Of a stretch of 64,000 bases of DNA, positions 35,537 to 44,260 are shown piece after piece; the first letter of the stretch is position 1; every line of letters begins with the position of its first letter. Source of the stretch: Clostridium_AT radicumherbarum (GTDB taxonomy: Bacteria; Bacillota; Clostridia; Clostridiales; Clostridiaceae); NCBI RefSeq assembly GCF_045310525.1, contig NZ_JBJHZY010000001.1, forward strand, positions 1,240,001 to 1,304,000. Reading direction: 5' to 3'. A program made the translations under genes and the position numbers. The notes below the pieces were generated by a model. It searched no databases. It saw nothing but the letters and a program-made list of their open reading frames with translations, and was not told the DNA's origin.

Positions 35537-35838
35537 AGTATATCTCCTAATAATTTATTACTATATGTAATATTATTAAGTCTGGTTATCACTTTTTTTA
35601 TTGGATAAATAGTACTATTATATTCTATGAATCAGTGTTAATTATGTTACAGAATTAATATAATAATTTATAAAATCTAATGTTGAAAAGTAAATATTAC
35701 ATTTATAGATAAAATATAAAAATAAGAAATAATGTTAATTTAAACGAACTAACTCCATACAAAGATAGGATTAATTCATAATAAATAATTAAGCTAAATA
35801 TATTATAAAAGAAAATGATATTATATCGGGAGCACTCA
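35537..35838. other. divergent intergenic region, gamma-CA / molybdenum hydroxylase
   Basis: These 302 bases are AT-rich and hold the start regions of two divergent genes. AGGAG for the minus-strand gene lies near 35545. Several TATAAT-like boxes occur but none has a convincing -35 partner. I saw no RNA structure, repeat or reading frame worth a call. Confidence 0.5.
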
Positions 35839-38172
35839 ATGTATGATTTAAATATTATCGGCAGAAGCTTACCAAGAAAGGAGTCTTTAGATAAAGTAAC
35901 AGGTGCAGCAAAGTATACAGATGATTATGAAGCCGCGGGACTTTTGCATGCAAGAATGGTAACAAGTCCATATGCACATGCAAAAATAAAGGCCATTGAA
36001 TATGAAGCTTCACTAGGAGTTCTTGGAGTTAGGGCAGTATTAACAGGGAAATACTTTCCTCGGCTGATTGGATCTACTATTATTGATAGACCTCCCATAG
36101 CTATAGATAAAGTAAGATACAATGGTGAACCCGTGGCTGTGGTCATAGCTGATAGTGAGGTTCAGGCTGAGAAAGCTGTTCAAATGATAAAAGTAGAATA
36201 TGAACCATTACCGGTAGTGAATTCTCCTAGTGAAGCGCTTAAAGAAGATTCACCCCTTGTTCATGAAAAACTTGATGAGTATGAGATTATTGATGAAGTT
36301 TTTCCAGAGCCTAACACAAATATCGCTAATCGAACAAAGATTAGAAAAGGTGATATACAAAAAGGGTGGTATGAAAGTGAAATAACAGTGGAGGCAAGCT
36401 TTTCATTTCCGCCTTCTGATCATGCCGCTATGGAAACAAGATCCGTAAGGGCAGAGATTTTACCAGATGGAAGAGTTATTATATACTCTTCTTCTCAGGC
36501 TCCCTTTACCATAAAAGCACTTATAAGTCATTTCTTTAATATAGATCCTGGCAAGGTTATCGTTCATGTACCTTTTGTAGGTGGGGCTTACGGAGGTAAA
36601 ACAGCTGTACAGCTGGAGTTTATTGCCTATTTATGTTCAAAAGCCGTTGGAGGGAGACAGGTTAAACTTACTAATAAAAGAGAAGATGATTTTATTACAT
36701 CTCCGGTTCATATCGGCCTTGATGCTAGAGTCAAACTTGGATGTACAAAAACTGGGAGGCTTACGGCTGCAGAAATAACCTATTTATTTGATGGCGGCTC
36801 ATACTCTGATAGAGCTGTAATTATAACCAGAGCAGCGGGGGTAGACTGCACAGGACCTTACAATATTGAAAATGTATGGTGTGACTCACTTTGCATGTAC
36901 ACCAACCATCCTTATGCTGCAGCCTTCCGGGGATTTGGTCATTCTGAACTTACTTTTGCCATAGAAAGAACAATGGATATTTTAGCGGATAAGCTGGGAA
37001 TGGACCCCTTAGAATTAAGATTAAGAAATGCAATTTTACCAGGAGATACTAGTGCTACACAGACTTTGCTTAATAGAAGCAACTTAGGTAACTTACCTAA
37101 ATGCATACAAAAGCTAGCTGGACTAATACATTGGGGAGAAGCAGATGAAGCTGAAACTGAGAAGGATAAAGTTAGGGCAAAAGGTGTAAGCTGCTTTTGG
37201 AAGAATTCAAATACAGCTTTAAATGCAGGAGGAGGAGCAATTCTAACATTTAATTTAGATGGAAGTATGAATCTTATTTGTGCTGCAGTTGAAATAGGAC
37301 AGGGAACTAAAACAGCTTTAGCACAAATATTAGCAGAGAAAATGAAAATGAAGGTAGAGCAAGTTCATGTGAAAATGGAAGTTAATACTGAGACTGACAC
37401 TGATCACTGGAAAACAGCAGCAAGCAGGACTACCATGCTGATTGGAAGAGCAGTTTTAAGGGCAGCAGAGGATGTCATTAATCAACTATTAAGCATAGCT
37501 GCTGTTGCTCTAAGGTGTTCGCAAGCTGAACTAGAAGTTGGTCGTGGAAAAGTATTTTTTAAAAGTAATCATCAAATAGGAATAGAAATCAGCAAAATCG
37601 CATTTGGTTATACTTTCCCCAATGGAAATACTATTGGAGCACAAGTTATTGGAAGAGGAAGTTATGTTCTTGAGAATCTAACAAAATTAGATACTGAAAC
37701 CGGTAAAGGCAATCCAGGACCAGAATGGTCTGTAGGAGCAGCAGCTGTAGAGGTAGAGTTTAATAAAAAAGAATATACCTATAAAATTCTAAAGGCTGCC
37801 TGTGTTGTTGATGCAGGGAAAGTTATTAATGCAGCAGCTGCAAGGGGACAGATATCGGGTGGCATGAACTTGGGGCTAAGCTTTGCTAGTCGTGAGGCAT
37901 TTTTGTTTACAGATAAAGGCATTATTCAAAATAAGCAGCTAAGAACATATAGTATTTTGAGACTTGGTGAAAATCCAGAGTACCTTGTAGATTTTGTAGA
38001 AACTCCATATTTAGAAGGACCATATGGTGCAAGAGGAATTGGAGAACATGGTGTAATTGGTATGCCTTCAGCACTTGCAAATAGTTTATCCTGTGCAGCA
38101 GATAAACCTCTTAATCAGCTGCCACTCATACCCGAATATATTTGGAAAGAAATAGAGGGAGGGCATAAATGA
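35839..38172 (+). CDS. molybdenum hydroxylase large subunit (xanthine dehydrogenase-like)
   Basis: This 777-residue subunit holds the molybdopterin cofactor in the xanthine dehydrogenase family. Features are the N-terminal GRSLPRKESLDKVTGAAKYTDD region, PFVGGAYGGKT near residue 250, FRGFGHSELTFAIERTMD near 370, and the C-terminal GARGIGEHGVIG with the likely catalytic Glu. An ATG at 35815 lacks an RBS; ATG 35839 has GGGAG six bases before. The FAD subunit gene overlaps its end. The substrate (purine, nicotinate or other) cannot be fixed from sequence. Confidence 0.87.
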   Translation: MYDLNIIGRSLPRKESLDKVTGAAKYTDDYEAAGLLHARMVTSPYAHAKIKAIEYEASLGVLGVRAVLTGKYFPRLIGSTIIDRPPIAIDKVRYNGEPVAVVIADSEVQAEKAVQMIKVEYEPLPVVNSPSEALKEDSPLVHEKLDEYEIIDEVFPEPNTNIANRTKIRKGDIQKGWYESEITVEASFSFPPSDHAAMETRSVRAEILPDGRVIIYSSSQAPFTIKALISHFFNIDPGKVIVHVPFVGGAYGGKTAVQLEFIAYLCSKAVGGRQVKLTNKREDDFITSPVHIGLDARVKLGCTKTGRLTAAEITYLFDGGSYSDRAVIITRAAGVDCTGPYNIENVWCDSLCMYTNHPYAAAFRGFGHSELTFAIERTMDILADKLGMDPLELRLRNAILPGDTSATQTLLNRSNLGNLPKCIQKLAGLIHWGEADEAETEKDKVRAKGVSCFWKNSNTALNAGGGAILTFNLDGSMNLICAAVEIGQGTKTALAQILAEKMKMKVEQVHVKMEVNTETDTDHWKTAASRTTMLIGRAVLRAAEDVINQLLSIAAVALRCSQAELEVGRGKVFFKSNHQIGIEISKIAFGYTFPNGNTIGAQVIGRGSYVLENLTKLDTETGKGNPGPEWSVGAAAVEVEFNKKEYTYKILKAACVVDAGKVINAAAARGQISGGMNLGLSFASREAFLFTDKGIIQNKQLRTYSILRLGENPEYLVDFVETPYLEGPYGARGIGEHGVIGMPSALANSLSCAADKPLNQLPLIPEYIWKEIEGGHK

Positions 38173-39008
38173 TTGCATTTAATTTTGACTACTATAAACC
38201 TGATTCGTTGGATGAAGCAGCTACGCTGTATAGAAAGCTTAGTAAAAGTGGAAAGGAGCCTTTATATTATTCTGGCGGTACTGAAATAATTACTATGGCA
38301 AGAAGAAATGATATTTTTACAAAGGCAGTAATAGATATTAAAGGAATTCCTGAGTGTAATGTATTTGAAATTAAGGGTAATCAGCTGTTAATAGGAGCTG
38401 CAGTAACTCTCACTCATATTGCTGAGAATAAATTAATTCCCTTTCTAAGTGAGACATCGGACTTTCCTGCCAATCATACAGCACGTAATCAGATAACAGT
38501 GGGCGGAAATATTTGCGGTAAAATTATTTATAAAGAGGCAGTTTTAGCATATTTGATTGGTGACAGTACTGTTAGTATATATGGAGAAAAAGGTAAACGT
38601 ATTGTTCCAATAATGAAGGCATTTAATAAAACACTTCAACTTGAAAAGGGGGAGTTTCTTTTTCAATTGTCAATAGATATGAGTTACTCTGATTTACCAT
38701 TTGTAAGTGTTAAGAAAACTAAACAAGGAAAAATGGAGTATCCTTTAATTAGTATGTCAGCAATAAAAAAGGATAATAATATTCAAATGGCATTTAGCGG
38801 GGTTTGCTCATTTCCATTTAGGTCATTAAAAATGGAAGAGTATATAAATAATAAAGCTACTAATAGGAAGGAAAAAATTGAACAGGCAATAAGCCATTTG
38901 CCAGCTCCTATATTTGGTAATATTCAAGGCTCTTCTGAATATAAAAGATTCGTATTAAAAAATTTACTAGAGTATACCTTGGAAGTATTGGATGGTGTGG
39001 GAAGATGA
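38169..39008 (+). CDS. molybdenum hydroxylase FAD-binding subunit
   Basis: This 279-residue subunit passes electrons from the iron-sulfur centres to FAD. FAD_binding_5 motifs are visible: YYSGGTEIITMARR near residue 33 and ARNQITVGGNICGK near 107. A CO_deh_flav_C-type tail follows. It overlaps both neighbours by four bases (ATGA), so the three subunits are translated together. Confidence 0.88.
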   Translation: MIAFNFDYYKPDSLDEAATLYRKLSKSGKEPLYYSGGTEIITMARRNDIFTKAVIDIKGIPECNVFEIKGNQLLIGAAVTLTHIAENKLIPFLSETSDFPANHTARNQITVGGNICGKIIYKEAVLAYLIGDSTVSIYGEKGKRIVPIMKAFNKTLQLEKGEFLFQLSIDMSYSDLPFVSVKKTKQGKMEYPLISMSAIKKDNNIQMAFSGVCSFPFRSLKMEEYINNKATNRKEKIEQAISHLPAPIFGNIQGSSEYKRFVLKNLLEYTLEVLDGVGR

Positions 39009-39499
39009 TATCATATATTGAAGAAGCTAAAATAGAACTAGACATAAATGGAGAAAAGAAAAGCTTGATTGTGCGGCCAGCAGATACATTGCTTAGAGTA
39101 ATTAGAGAAAAATTAGGATTAACTGGAGCAAAACCTGGTTGTGAAAATGGAGACTGTGGTACATGTACTGTACTTCTAGATGGGGTACCTGTTAAATCAT
39201 GTATAATATTGGCAGTTGAGGCTGTTGGTCATAAAATAATTACCATTGAGGGTTTGAGGGATGAACCCATTCAAAAAGCCTTTATAGAAAAAATGGGTTT
39301 TCAATGTGGTTATTGTACTCCTGGATTCATAATGAACTGCTATGCACTTGTAAAAAATAACCCTTATGCAGATGAAGAAACTATTGAAAAATGGCTGCAA
39401 TCTAATATTTGCAGATGTACTGGATATGAAGAGATAAGAGAAGCTGTGAAATCTGTATTGCTGGTTAATGAATCTAACACTCCTCGCATCAACCAATGA
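39005..39499 (+). CDS. molybdenum hydroxylase 2Fe-2S subunit
   Basis: This 164-residue subunit has two 2Fe-2S clusters. The plant-type cluster is CENGDCGTCTVLLDG (Cys about 45, 50, 53) with a later Cys. The second cluster is CGYCTPGFIMN (about 104, 107) with CRCTGYEEI (about 139, 141). It completes the operon. No maturation (XdhC/MobA-like) or permease gene is next to it, and a terminator follows within a base of the stop. Confidence 0.9.
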   Translation: MISYIEEAKIELDINGEKKSLIVRPADTLLRVIREKLGLTGAKPGCENGDCGTCTVLLDGVPVKSCIILAVEAVGHKIITIEGLRDEPIQKAFIEKMGFQCGYCTPGFIMNCYALVKNNPYADEETIEKWLQSNICRCTGYEEIREAVKSVLLVNESNTPRINQ

Positions 39500-39534
39500 A
39501 ACCCTTGACTAATTTAATTAGTCGAGGGTTTTCC
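39500..39534 (+). terminator. rho-independent terminator
   Basis: A 13-bp stem with one G-T pair (39500-39512 with 39518-39530) is followed by TTTCC. It ends the molybdenum hydroxylase operon. Confidence 0.8.
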
Positions 39535-39559
39535 CTGTTGTTAGAGTATCAATAGAATA

Positions 39560-40159
39560 TTAAACCATTTCACTGTTTTCTTTTAGCTTAGAATACATTC
39601 TCTCTTGCTGTTTTGAAGTAAACTGAAAATATATTTCAGTGTTTGAAACAGATTTATGGCCTAGCCACCATTGAAGTTCTTTTATATCCATATCAGATTC
39701 AGCAAGATGAACGGCAGTAGTATGCTTTAAAGCGTGAAAATGATGCTTGCTTTTATCTTCTATATTTGCTAGTAAACAATATTTTTTCATTAGGTAATCC
39801 AAGGTCTGGCGTGAAATAGGATTTCCCTTTTGGCTTTTAAAAAGCACTTCTGAATTAGAAGTTATTTCCTTATCAATTATATATTTATCTAATACTTCCT
39901 TTGTTTTACTATCAAGTCGTATTGTATTATTGCAGCTTCCCTTTAATCTTTTACAATATAACTCGCTTTTCAAAGAATTATAATCCTGCAATTTTATTAA
40001 AGCAATTTCAGAGGCTCTTAAACCACATCTGTATGCAATTCTAAAAATAGACAAGTCTCGAATTGAATGAACACTGTCAAGACTTGTAATAGCAATAAAT
40101 AAATTCTTTGCTTCTTGCTGGGTTAAATATTTTATTCTAGTATCATCATTTCTTGACAT
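39560..40159 (-). CDS. small tyrosine recombinase / integrase
   Basis: This 199-residue protein has only the catalytic domain of a tyrosine recombinase, with no long N-terminal arm- or core-binding domain. Motifs: Arg in YRCGLRASEIAL (about 43), a Lys in the beta hairpin, HALKHTTAVHLAE (about 143), WWLGHKSVSNTEIYFQ with the second His and the Tyr nucleophile (about 178). In the HxxR box the Arg is replaced by Lys (HALK), so strand exchange may be impaired. GAGAGGAAA precedes the ATG. No attachment repeats were found nearby. Confidence 0.85.
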   Translation of the reverse strand: MSRNDDTRIKYLTQQEAKNLFIAITSLDSVHSIRDLSIFRIAYRCGLRASEIALIKLQDYNSLKSELYCKRLKGSCNNTIRLDSKTKEVLDKYIIDKEITSNSEVLFKSQKGNPISRQTLDYLMKKYCLLANIEDKSKHHFHALKHTTAVHLAESDMDIKELQWWLGHKSVSNTEIYFQFTSKQQERMYSKLKENSEMV

Positions 40160-40490
40160 AGTTTTCCTCTCTTATAATAAACTAGACAATATAAATATTT
40201 TGTCCAATAAATTATAGCATAAAATGTATAAAAAACCAAGTTTTAATAAATAAATTGTAGTTTTGTGGAATTTTTGATTACATCATATGTTATCATTTCC
40301 ACAAATATACAATCGGATAGCCGTTACTATTAAAAAATAAGCATAATTTAACATGAATTTGTACAAAATATTTATATTGTTCTAATAAATAATACAGTGT
40401 AAAAAAATTAATGTCAAAACAAAAATAACACTGAGTTTAATTAAATAAATTAAGTAATATTTATTTTAGCTAATGGGGGAATTATAAAAA
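40160..40490. other. intergenic region upstream of the Spo0E-like gene
   Basis: These 331 bases are AT-rich. A GGGGGAA ribosome site for the Spo0E-like gene is at the right end. I saw no hairpin, repeat or reading frame longer than a few dozen bases that could be supported. Confidence 0.5.
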
Positions 40491-40679
40491 ATGAGTTGTT
40501 CAAAGGAAGATTTGAATAAAAAGATTGAGGGATTAAGAGCCACCTTAAATGAGGTAAGTGCAACTTTGCTGGAATCTGATGTTAGTGAAAATCATAAAGT
40601 CATTAGCATAAGTGAAGAAATGGATATTCTAATTAATAAATTTATCTTAGAAAAGTATAACTCCAATAGTAAAAAATAG
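40491..40679 (+). CDS. Spo0E-like sporulation regulatory protein
   Basis: This 62-residue protein resembles Spo0E/YnzD/YisI phosphatases, which dephosphorylate Spo0A and delay sporulation. The first helix carries LNKKIEGLRATLNE and the second ISEEMDILINKFI, which fits the family pattern (SQxLDxLI with the catalytic Asp), though here the motif is SEEMD. It has its own RBS and stands alone between the recombinase and a truncated chemoreceptor. Confidence 0.75.
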   Translation: MSCSKEDLNKKIEGLRATLNEVSATLLESDVSENHKVISISEEMDILINKFILEKYNSNSKK

Positions 40680-40771
40680 GACACAAGATATAAATTAAAC
40701 TCATAGCAAATTTTTCATTACTATAGACAGTTATGATTATTACAATTATTCAGCTAATGAGGAGGAGAATT

Positions 40772-40870
40772 ATGGTTAAAAATTTAAAAATTAAGCACAA
40801 GCTATTAACAGCTTTTATGGTAATAGCTTTTTTTATTGGCATTGTAGGCTACATAGGTATAAGCTGTTAA
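40772..40870 (+). pseudogene. truncated chemoreceptor N-terminus (MCP remnant)
   Basis: After a strong AGGAGG, 32 codons read MVKNLKIKHKLLTAF followed by a membrane segment to GYIGISC, then TAA. This is the normal start of a clostridial methyl-accepting chemotaxis protein or a related sensor, cut right after its first membrane helix. In another frame, the bases across the junction (about 40862-40906) read AVKEAFENLWSNGS and stop, like the end of a different protein. The two look joined by a deletion. Confidence 0.6.
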
Positions 40871-40955
40871 GGAAGCCTTTGAAAATCTATGGAGTAATGG
40901 CAGTTAAATACTTAAGTAAACTTTTAATATCTTCGGAAAGGATTTACATATCACA

Positions 40956-41510
40956 ATGGGAAGTATTATAAATATAATTTTATGTATTCTTCAAGAAAAG
41001 GATTCAAGAGTAGAGAAGCATTCCAAAAGAGTAAGTAAATTATGTGAAATGCTAGGGGAAGCAATGGGACTGGCTGAAGTAGAAATAAAACAACTTGAGA
41101 TTTGTGGACTTTTGCATGATATTGGCAAAATAGCAATAGATGATAATATACTTAACAAACCAGAAAGACTTACAGAAAAGGAGTGGAATGAAGTAAAGAA
41201 ACATCCTGGTATAGCTTTTAGGATATTAAGTTCATCACCAGAGATGAAAGAGATTGCAAAAGGCGTTTTATCTCATCATGAAAGATATGATGGACTTGGA
41301 TATCCAAAGGGTTTAAAGCAAGATGAAATTCCCTTAATGTCAAGAATAATAGCTGTAGCAGATTCCTTTGATGCAATGACTAGCGAAAGAGTATACAAAA
41401 AGCCTTTGCAAAAAGATGCTGCTATTAAAGAACTTATAAAGAATAAAGGTACACAATTTGATCCCTACATAGTGGATAAATTTGTAGAGAGAGTTTTAAT
41501 TAACATATAA
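40956..41510 (+). CDS. HD-GYP domain protein
   Basis: This 184-residue protein is one HD-GYP domain, a predicted cyclic-di-GMP (or related dinucleotide) phosphodiesterase. Motifs: HDIGKIAID near residue 55, HHERYDGLGYPKGL near 107, and DSFDAMTSERVYKK near 135. There is no sensor domain, and the RBS (GGAAAGGA) lies about 14 bases off. Frame-compatible codons continue upstream for about a dozen codons to a stop, so it may be the tail of a longer receptor damaged together with the upstream MCP fragment. Confidence 0.8.
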   Translation: MGSIINIILCILQEKDSRVEKHSKRVSKLCEMLGEAMGLAEVEIKQLEICGLLHDIGKIAIDDNILNKPERLTEKEWNEVKKHPGIAFRILSSSPEMKEIAKGVLSHHERYDGLGYPKGLKQDEIPLMSRIIAVADSFDAMTSERVYKKPLQKDAAIKELIKNKGTQFDPYIVDKFVERVLINI

Positions 41511-41915
41511 ATAAAGATTCATCAATCCCAGTATAGTTCAGAATTAAATAGATAAATTAAGGTTTGAAGATTATATATACAGACATGTTTATAAAATTTA
41601 AGCTAAATATAAAATTCCACCATAAATTGCTATGGTGGAATTTTCACATCTATAACTGTATAATTAAGAATATAGTTATGATAATAAAACAGAAACAGGG
41701 CTAATCATTAAAGATATATCAGATATGGAGATTATTCAATAAAGTAAAAAAGTAGTCTGAAATTACATGAATAGAAAATAAAATATTAAAATAACTGTCA
41801 TTAAAAGAGGATTTTGGCATTAAATGTGGTAAATAATATATAAGATTATTTTTTATAAACCACTACATATATTCAAAAAAAATATAATTTTATATATGAT
41901 AGGAGGTGTTGTTAA
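41511..41915. other. intergenic region before agrD1, with a strong bidirectional hairpin
   Basis: A perfect 14-bp stem (41611-41624 with 41631-41644) has A- and T-rich ends and can stop transcription on both strands. Further on, GTGGT (41829) and ACCAC (41863) enclose an AT-rich stretch that may be an operator or leader fold before agrD1. AGGAGGTG of agrD1 starts at 41901. No supported gene is present. Confidence 0.65.
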
Positions 41916-42047
41916 ATGAAAAAGTTCTACAAGCTTATTGGTTCAGCTTTTTTAGGAATTGCAGCCTTAATTACTATTGTTGGCCCTGTATCATTAAATT
42001 TAATTGCTGTTGAAGAAATTCCTGAATCAATGAAGCTTACTCGATAG
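41916..42047 (+). CDS. agrD: AgrD-like cyclic peptide precursor 1 (serine type)
   Basis: This 43-residue peptide has an amphipathic, Lys-rich N-terminus, a hydrophobic leader, a short core, and an acidic tail. By alignment of the EEIPESM tail with the EEP(K)SL tail of the second AgrD, the core ring would be S-L-N-L-I (residues 26-30). Ser takes the place of the usual Cys, so the product would be a lactone, not a thiolactone. AGGAGGTG precedes the ATG. agrC and agrB follow. Processing would be done by the AgrB at 43427. Confidence 0.72.
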   Translation: MKKFYKLIGSAFLGIAALITIVGPVSLNLIAVEEIPESMKLTR

Positions 42048-42069
42048 CTAAAAACAAATTGTTGCCAAA

Positions 42070-42095
42070 AATAGGGACAGGCTTCTGTCCCTATT
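42070..42095 (+). other. perfect hairpin between agrD1 and agrC
   Basis: An 11-bp perfect stem (AATAGGGACAG/CTGTCCCTATT) with the tetraloop GCTT lies 22 bases after the agrD1 stop. There is no T-run, so it is more likely a stabiliser or processing site that raises agrD1 mRNA relative to agrC than a full terminator. Confidence 0.6.
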
Positions 42096-42122
42096 AAATA
42101 TTCAAAGGATGGGTACGATTTT

Positions 42123-43394
42123 ATGTTGATAAGAATTTGTGATGTGCTTAATACTATCATCCAATCATTATTATTTATGTTGATATGCAATAATATTGTT
42201 CCAAGGAATTATAAAATATCGAAAATTAAGGTCGTTATTTTAAGTGCACTTATATTTAGCGATGTTTATTTATTTACTACTTATAGTGGTATAAATCCAA
42301 ATGTTGCAAACTTATTGGCACTGCTTATAATATTATTACTGCTAATCCTATTTTATAGAAAAACCATTATAGATGCTTTTGTAGGTTTTTTCGTAGCATA
42401 TTTTCTTATTACAATAACTAGTTATTTTACATTAACTATTTATCAATACTATATAAGCAAACTAAATATTAATATTAACCCTGAATTAGGTATGCTTATT
42501 TTTGTATACATGCCTGCATTTATATTATATTTATTATTTTATAGATTAAGAAAATATATCCTTGATTTTGCTATGCTTTTAAGGGGGCTTAGACATTCAA
42601 TAATTATCATACAGATTATGACCTATGCCTTGCTTTTCATAAACATTTTTTTTCTAGACTGGATTACGGAAAATATGAATCCAGTAATTAAGGCTTTTTT
42701 ATATAGTCTAGCCTTTATGGGCTTTATTTTTGCGGCAATATATTTTGCAAAGATAAATGAGAAATCCAAGGAAGTTGAGGCCTTGAACGAAGCTCTAAAT
42801 AATAAAATTATTGAACTTAAAAAGATAAAACATGATCATGGAAGTGAAATAAGCAGTATTTATGGAATGTATCGGCTTGGCGATATGGACAGATTAGGCG
42901 AACTTTTAAAAAACATTGTAGAAAGAAATCAGGCTTTTACTCCTGCAGTGAATGTTGATATAAAGTCTAATCCACTCGTTGCTCCTGTATTAAATATAGC
43001 CGTGAATGCAGGTATTAATGTAATAAATCTTGATAGTGCAGACTATGAAAAATTACCCTTAACAGTAAATGAGTTTTTAATGCTAATTTCAAACATTATA
43101 AGAAATTCCATAGATGCAGTGGAAAAGGTTGAAAATCCAATCATTAAGTATAATAGTTACAATAATTCTAAAGAGATTGTTATTATGATAAGTAACAATG
43201 GTCCTAATATTCCACAGGAAATTAGAAATAAGATTTTTGAGGCGGGTTTTAGTACAAAAGATAATAGTGGTGATAGGGGATTGGGGCTTAGCATAGTAAT
43301 GGATATTCTTAACAAATGTAACGGAAAGATTTCTATTAGGGATAATAGAGAATTTGTGCAATTCATACTTGAGATTCCTTACAAAGTCTCATGA
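42123..43394 (+). CDS. agrC: AgrC-like sensor histidine kinase
   Basis: This 423-residue protein has six or seven N-terminal membrane segments and a GHKL (HPK10-type) kinase domain. The likely phospho-His is in IKHDHGSEISSIYGM (about residue 240). The N box is SNIIRNSIDAVE (about 324) and the G boxes are SNNGPNIP and GDRGLGLSIV (about 360-390). It lies between agrD1 and agrB1, so it is probably the receptor of peptide 1. No LytTR response regulator (AgrA) is present in the window. Confidence 0.87.
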   Translation: MLIRICDVLNTIIQSLLFMLICNNIVPRNYKISKIKVVILSALIFSDVYLFTTYSGINPNVANLLALLIILLLLILFYRKTIIDAFVGFFVAYFLITITSYFTLTIYQYYISKLNININPELGMLIFVYMPAFILYLLFYRLRKYILDFAMLLRGLRHSIIIIQIMTYALLFINIFFLDWITENMNPVIKAFLYSLAFMGFIFAAIYFAKINEKSKEVEALNEALNNKIIELKKIKHDHGSEISSIYGMYRLGDMDRLGELLKNIVERNQAFTPAVNVDIKSNPLVAPVLNIAVNAGINVINLDSADYEKLPLTVNEFLMLISNIIRNSIDAVEKVENPIIKYNSYNNSKEIVIMISNNGPNIPQEIRNKIFEAGFSTKDNSGDRGLGLSIVMDILNKCNGKISIRDNREFVQFILEIPYKVS

Positions 43395-43426
43395 AATAAA
43401 GAATTTGTAATATAGGGAGAATATCT

Positions 43427-44002
43427 GTGAGAAGGTTAATTAAAAATTTTGCAGCATTTATTTCTGCAAAAAATGAATATACGAGAGATTTAGAAGAACA
43501 ATTAGAATACTCTTTAAGAATAACAGTGTTTGAAACCTTAAAGATTTTTGGAATAATATTTTTCTTTAGTATATTTGGACATTCTGTGGAAGCCGCAGTA
43601 GCTGTTGGTACAATGGCTATTATTAAGCCTTTTATTGGAGGATATCACGAAGACACACAGGTAGGGTGTTTTGCAGCAGCGTTAGTTATTGTAGCATGCG
43701 TTATTTATTTGAGTATTAATCTGAATATTGATCTTATTTCAAAGCTTATTTTAAGCGGTGTATCTTTATATTGTATATGGAATCAGGCACCAGTAATCAA
43801 TCCTAAAATGACATTAACAAAAGTAGATTTAATAATGAGAAATAGAAAGGTTGGTCTGCTACTCACTGCTCTTTTTATTATTATTTCCATAGTAACATAT
43901 AGATACAATTCAGTATCTAATTCTATTTTGTGGACAATAGTTATTCAAGCATTGTTAATGTTTAACAAAAGAAGCTTGGATATTACTAAAAAATGTGAAT
44001 AA
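43427..44002 (+). CDS. agrB: AgrB-like peptidase 1
   Basis: AgrB is a membrane endopeptidase that cuts the C-terminal tail of AgrD and forms the ring. The 191-residue protein has about five membrane segments. The catalytic pair is visible in GGYHEDTQVGCF (His about 75, Cys about 82). It starts with GTG after ATAGGGAGAA. It should process the serine-type peptide 1, although most known AgrB substrates use Cys. Confidence 0.88.
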   Translation: MRRLIKNFAAFISAKNEYTRDLEEQLEYSLRITVFETLKIFGIIFFFSIFGHSVEAAVAVGTMAIIKPFIGGYHEDTQVGCFAAALVIVACVIYLSINLNIDLISKLILSGVSLYCIWNQAPVINPKMTLTKVDLIMRNRKVGLLLTALFIIISIVTYRYNSVSNSILWTIVIQALLMFNKRSLDITKKCE

Positions 44003-44155
44003 GGTTTTGTGGGTACTATTGAAAAAGTCCATATTAAGTCTCTACTCTACTAATTACATTAATTCTACATAAAATGACTAAATTGATTATTAATATTAGT
44101 TCAGCAGCATAAAACATTATTAAATGTGAAAATCATAGCATTTAATACAAAATTC

Positions 44156-44164
44156 TGGTATAAT
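44156..44164 (+). promoter_or_regulatory. extended -10 promoter candidate for the second agr module
   Basis: TGGTATAAT is an extended -10 box, with no strong -35 hexamer upstream. It lies about 97 bases before the next gene start. The 258-base gap before it separates the two agr modules. Confidence 0.4.
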
Positions 44165-44260
44165 ATAGCTAATTGAAATTAAAATGGTAAAGAATTATTT
44201 TCTTCGGTTATTATATAATAACTTAAATGAGATAATAGAAAAGTTTGAGGAACTTATGTC

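Noticed and set aside
42070..42095. Hairpin after agrD1 as an intrinsic terminator
   Set aside because: The stem is strong but no T-run follows, so it is listed as a structural element only.
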